Shown: positions 63,510 to 64,000 of the stretch, piece by piece
How the letters are laid out: every line of letters starts with the position of its first letter
Position numbering within the stretch: position 1 is the first letter of the stretch
NCBI GenBank assembly: GCA_003344405.1
Contig: NOWV01000065.1
Location: 330,560-394,559 of the forward strand
DNA: 64,000 bases
Source: Trichoplax sp. H2
Lineage: Eukaryota > Placozoa > Uniplacotomia > Trichoplacea
Direction of reading: 5' to 3'
Notes under the pieces: generated by a model
Database searches by the model: none
Told to the model about the DNA's origin: nothing
What the model saw: the letters and a program-made list of their open reading frames with translations, nothing else
Translations under genes and position numbers: made by a program

Positions 63510-64000
63510 ATGGTCTCTTTCTCAGTAATTAACAGTCTGCTGTCTCGACGTGCGGTTAAATATTCCTCTTCGATCGTACTTCGACGCCCATATTGGTTAT
63601 CGTCTAAATTGTATTATTCTATACAAGTCGAAAATCGAGTTCAAGATAAGCTAGTATCTGTAAAGTGGGATGATGGTAAAGTTACAGATTATCCTCATGT
63701 TTATCTTCGCGATAATTGTCGATGTCCGTCTTGTTTCGATCCTCAAGCGCAACAACGTATCATCTCGAATCCTATCTATCATAACTATACTGATGCAATA
63801 GTAAAGACAGCTTGTATGAACGAGAATAAGGATAAATTACATCTAGAATGGATAAACGACGGCGAGCATACGTCTAGTGTGTTTGAATTAGATTGGTTAA
63901 AAGCTCATCGATTTACTGGAGATGACAAAAAGGATGTACATCCAATTAAAAGACAGTTATGGGGTAGCGAAATACAACACGACATACCGCAATTCGATTT
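63510..64000 (+). CDS. Second gamma-butyrobetaine dioxygenase-like gene, partial (cut by window end)
   Basis: The frame opens at ATG 63510 (MVSFSVINSLLSRRAV) and stays open for 163 codons to the window edge. It matches exon 1 of the upstream gene throughout: an Arg/Ser-rich presequence, RPYWLSSKLYYSIQVENRVQ, the zinc-site cysteines (DNCRCPSC), the candidate zinc histidine in DGEHTSS, and LDWLKAHR. Substitutions are spread along the copy and the zinc residues are kept, so it looks like a functional paralogue, not a decaying copy. The iron-binding domain lies beyond the window. Confidence 0.92.
   Translation, partial: MVSFSVINSLLSRRAVKYSSSIVLRRPYWLSSKLYYSIQVENRVQDKLVSVKWDDGKVTDYPHVYLRDNCRCPSCFDPQAQQRIISNPIYHNYTDAIVKTACMNENKDKLHLEWINDGEHTSSVFELDWLKAHRFTGDDKKDVHPIKRQLWGSEIQHDIPQFD

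Noticed and set aside
1-64000. CRISPR arrays, operons, rRNA genes, tRNA genes, intact transposons, viral genes
   Set aside because: None was recognised. The direct repeats have long units without CRISPR-type spacers, and genes are intron-rich and eukaryotic. A covariance-model RNA scan was not possible here.

Overview
The window looks like nuclear DNA of an early-branching animal. It is AT-rich, genes are split into many short exons with GT..AG introns, and there are no operons or ribosome binding sites. Two of the genes belong to families known mainly from animals and their close relatives: a Tec-family tyrosine kinase and an AFF/AF4-FMR2 scaffold. A placozoan is my best guess from base composition, intron style and gene set, but nothing in the sequence proves it; a sponge or cnidarian is possible. 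All gene models were spliced by eye, using conserved family motifs and reading-phase consistency.

Layout: (1) 348-13382, two tandem plus-strand paralogues encoding pseudokinases with an N-terminal four-cysteine run and identical exon phases. (2) 15413-20962, a plus-strand gene for the beta subunit of mitochondrial succinyl-CoA ligase (SUCLA2-like); its first exon lies in a tandem duplication. (3) 22838-33920, a minus-strand Tec/BTK-type kinase in 21 exons with PH, BTK zinc motif, SH3, SH2 and kinase domains, convergent with the ligase gene. (4) 40597-48211, a minus-strand AFF-family scaffold in at least 24 exons, about 1511 residues. (5) 48212-59211, an 11 kb gene-poor stretch with several young tandem repeats and a tract rich in TACTG/CAGTA. 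(6) 59212-61483, a gamma-butyrobetaine dioxygenase-like gene, followed by a paralogue starting at 63510 that runs off the window end.

The genes do not form one pathway. The ligase and the dioxygenase pair are metabolic and both have mitochondrial-type presequences. The Tec kinase, the pseudokinases and the AFF scaffold are regulatory. Two patterns recur. One is tandem gene duplication (pseudokinases, dioxygenases). The other is local tandem duplication at smaller scales: nearly every long intron or spacer carries its own minisatellite with a 70-230 bp unit, and in three places duplication has touched exons (pseudokinase B exon 3, ligase exon 1, AFF exon 5).
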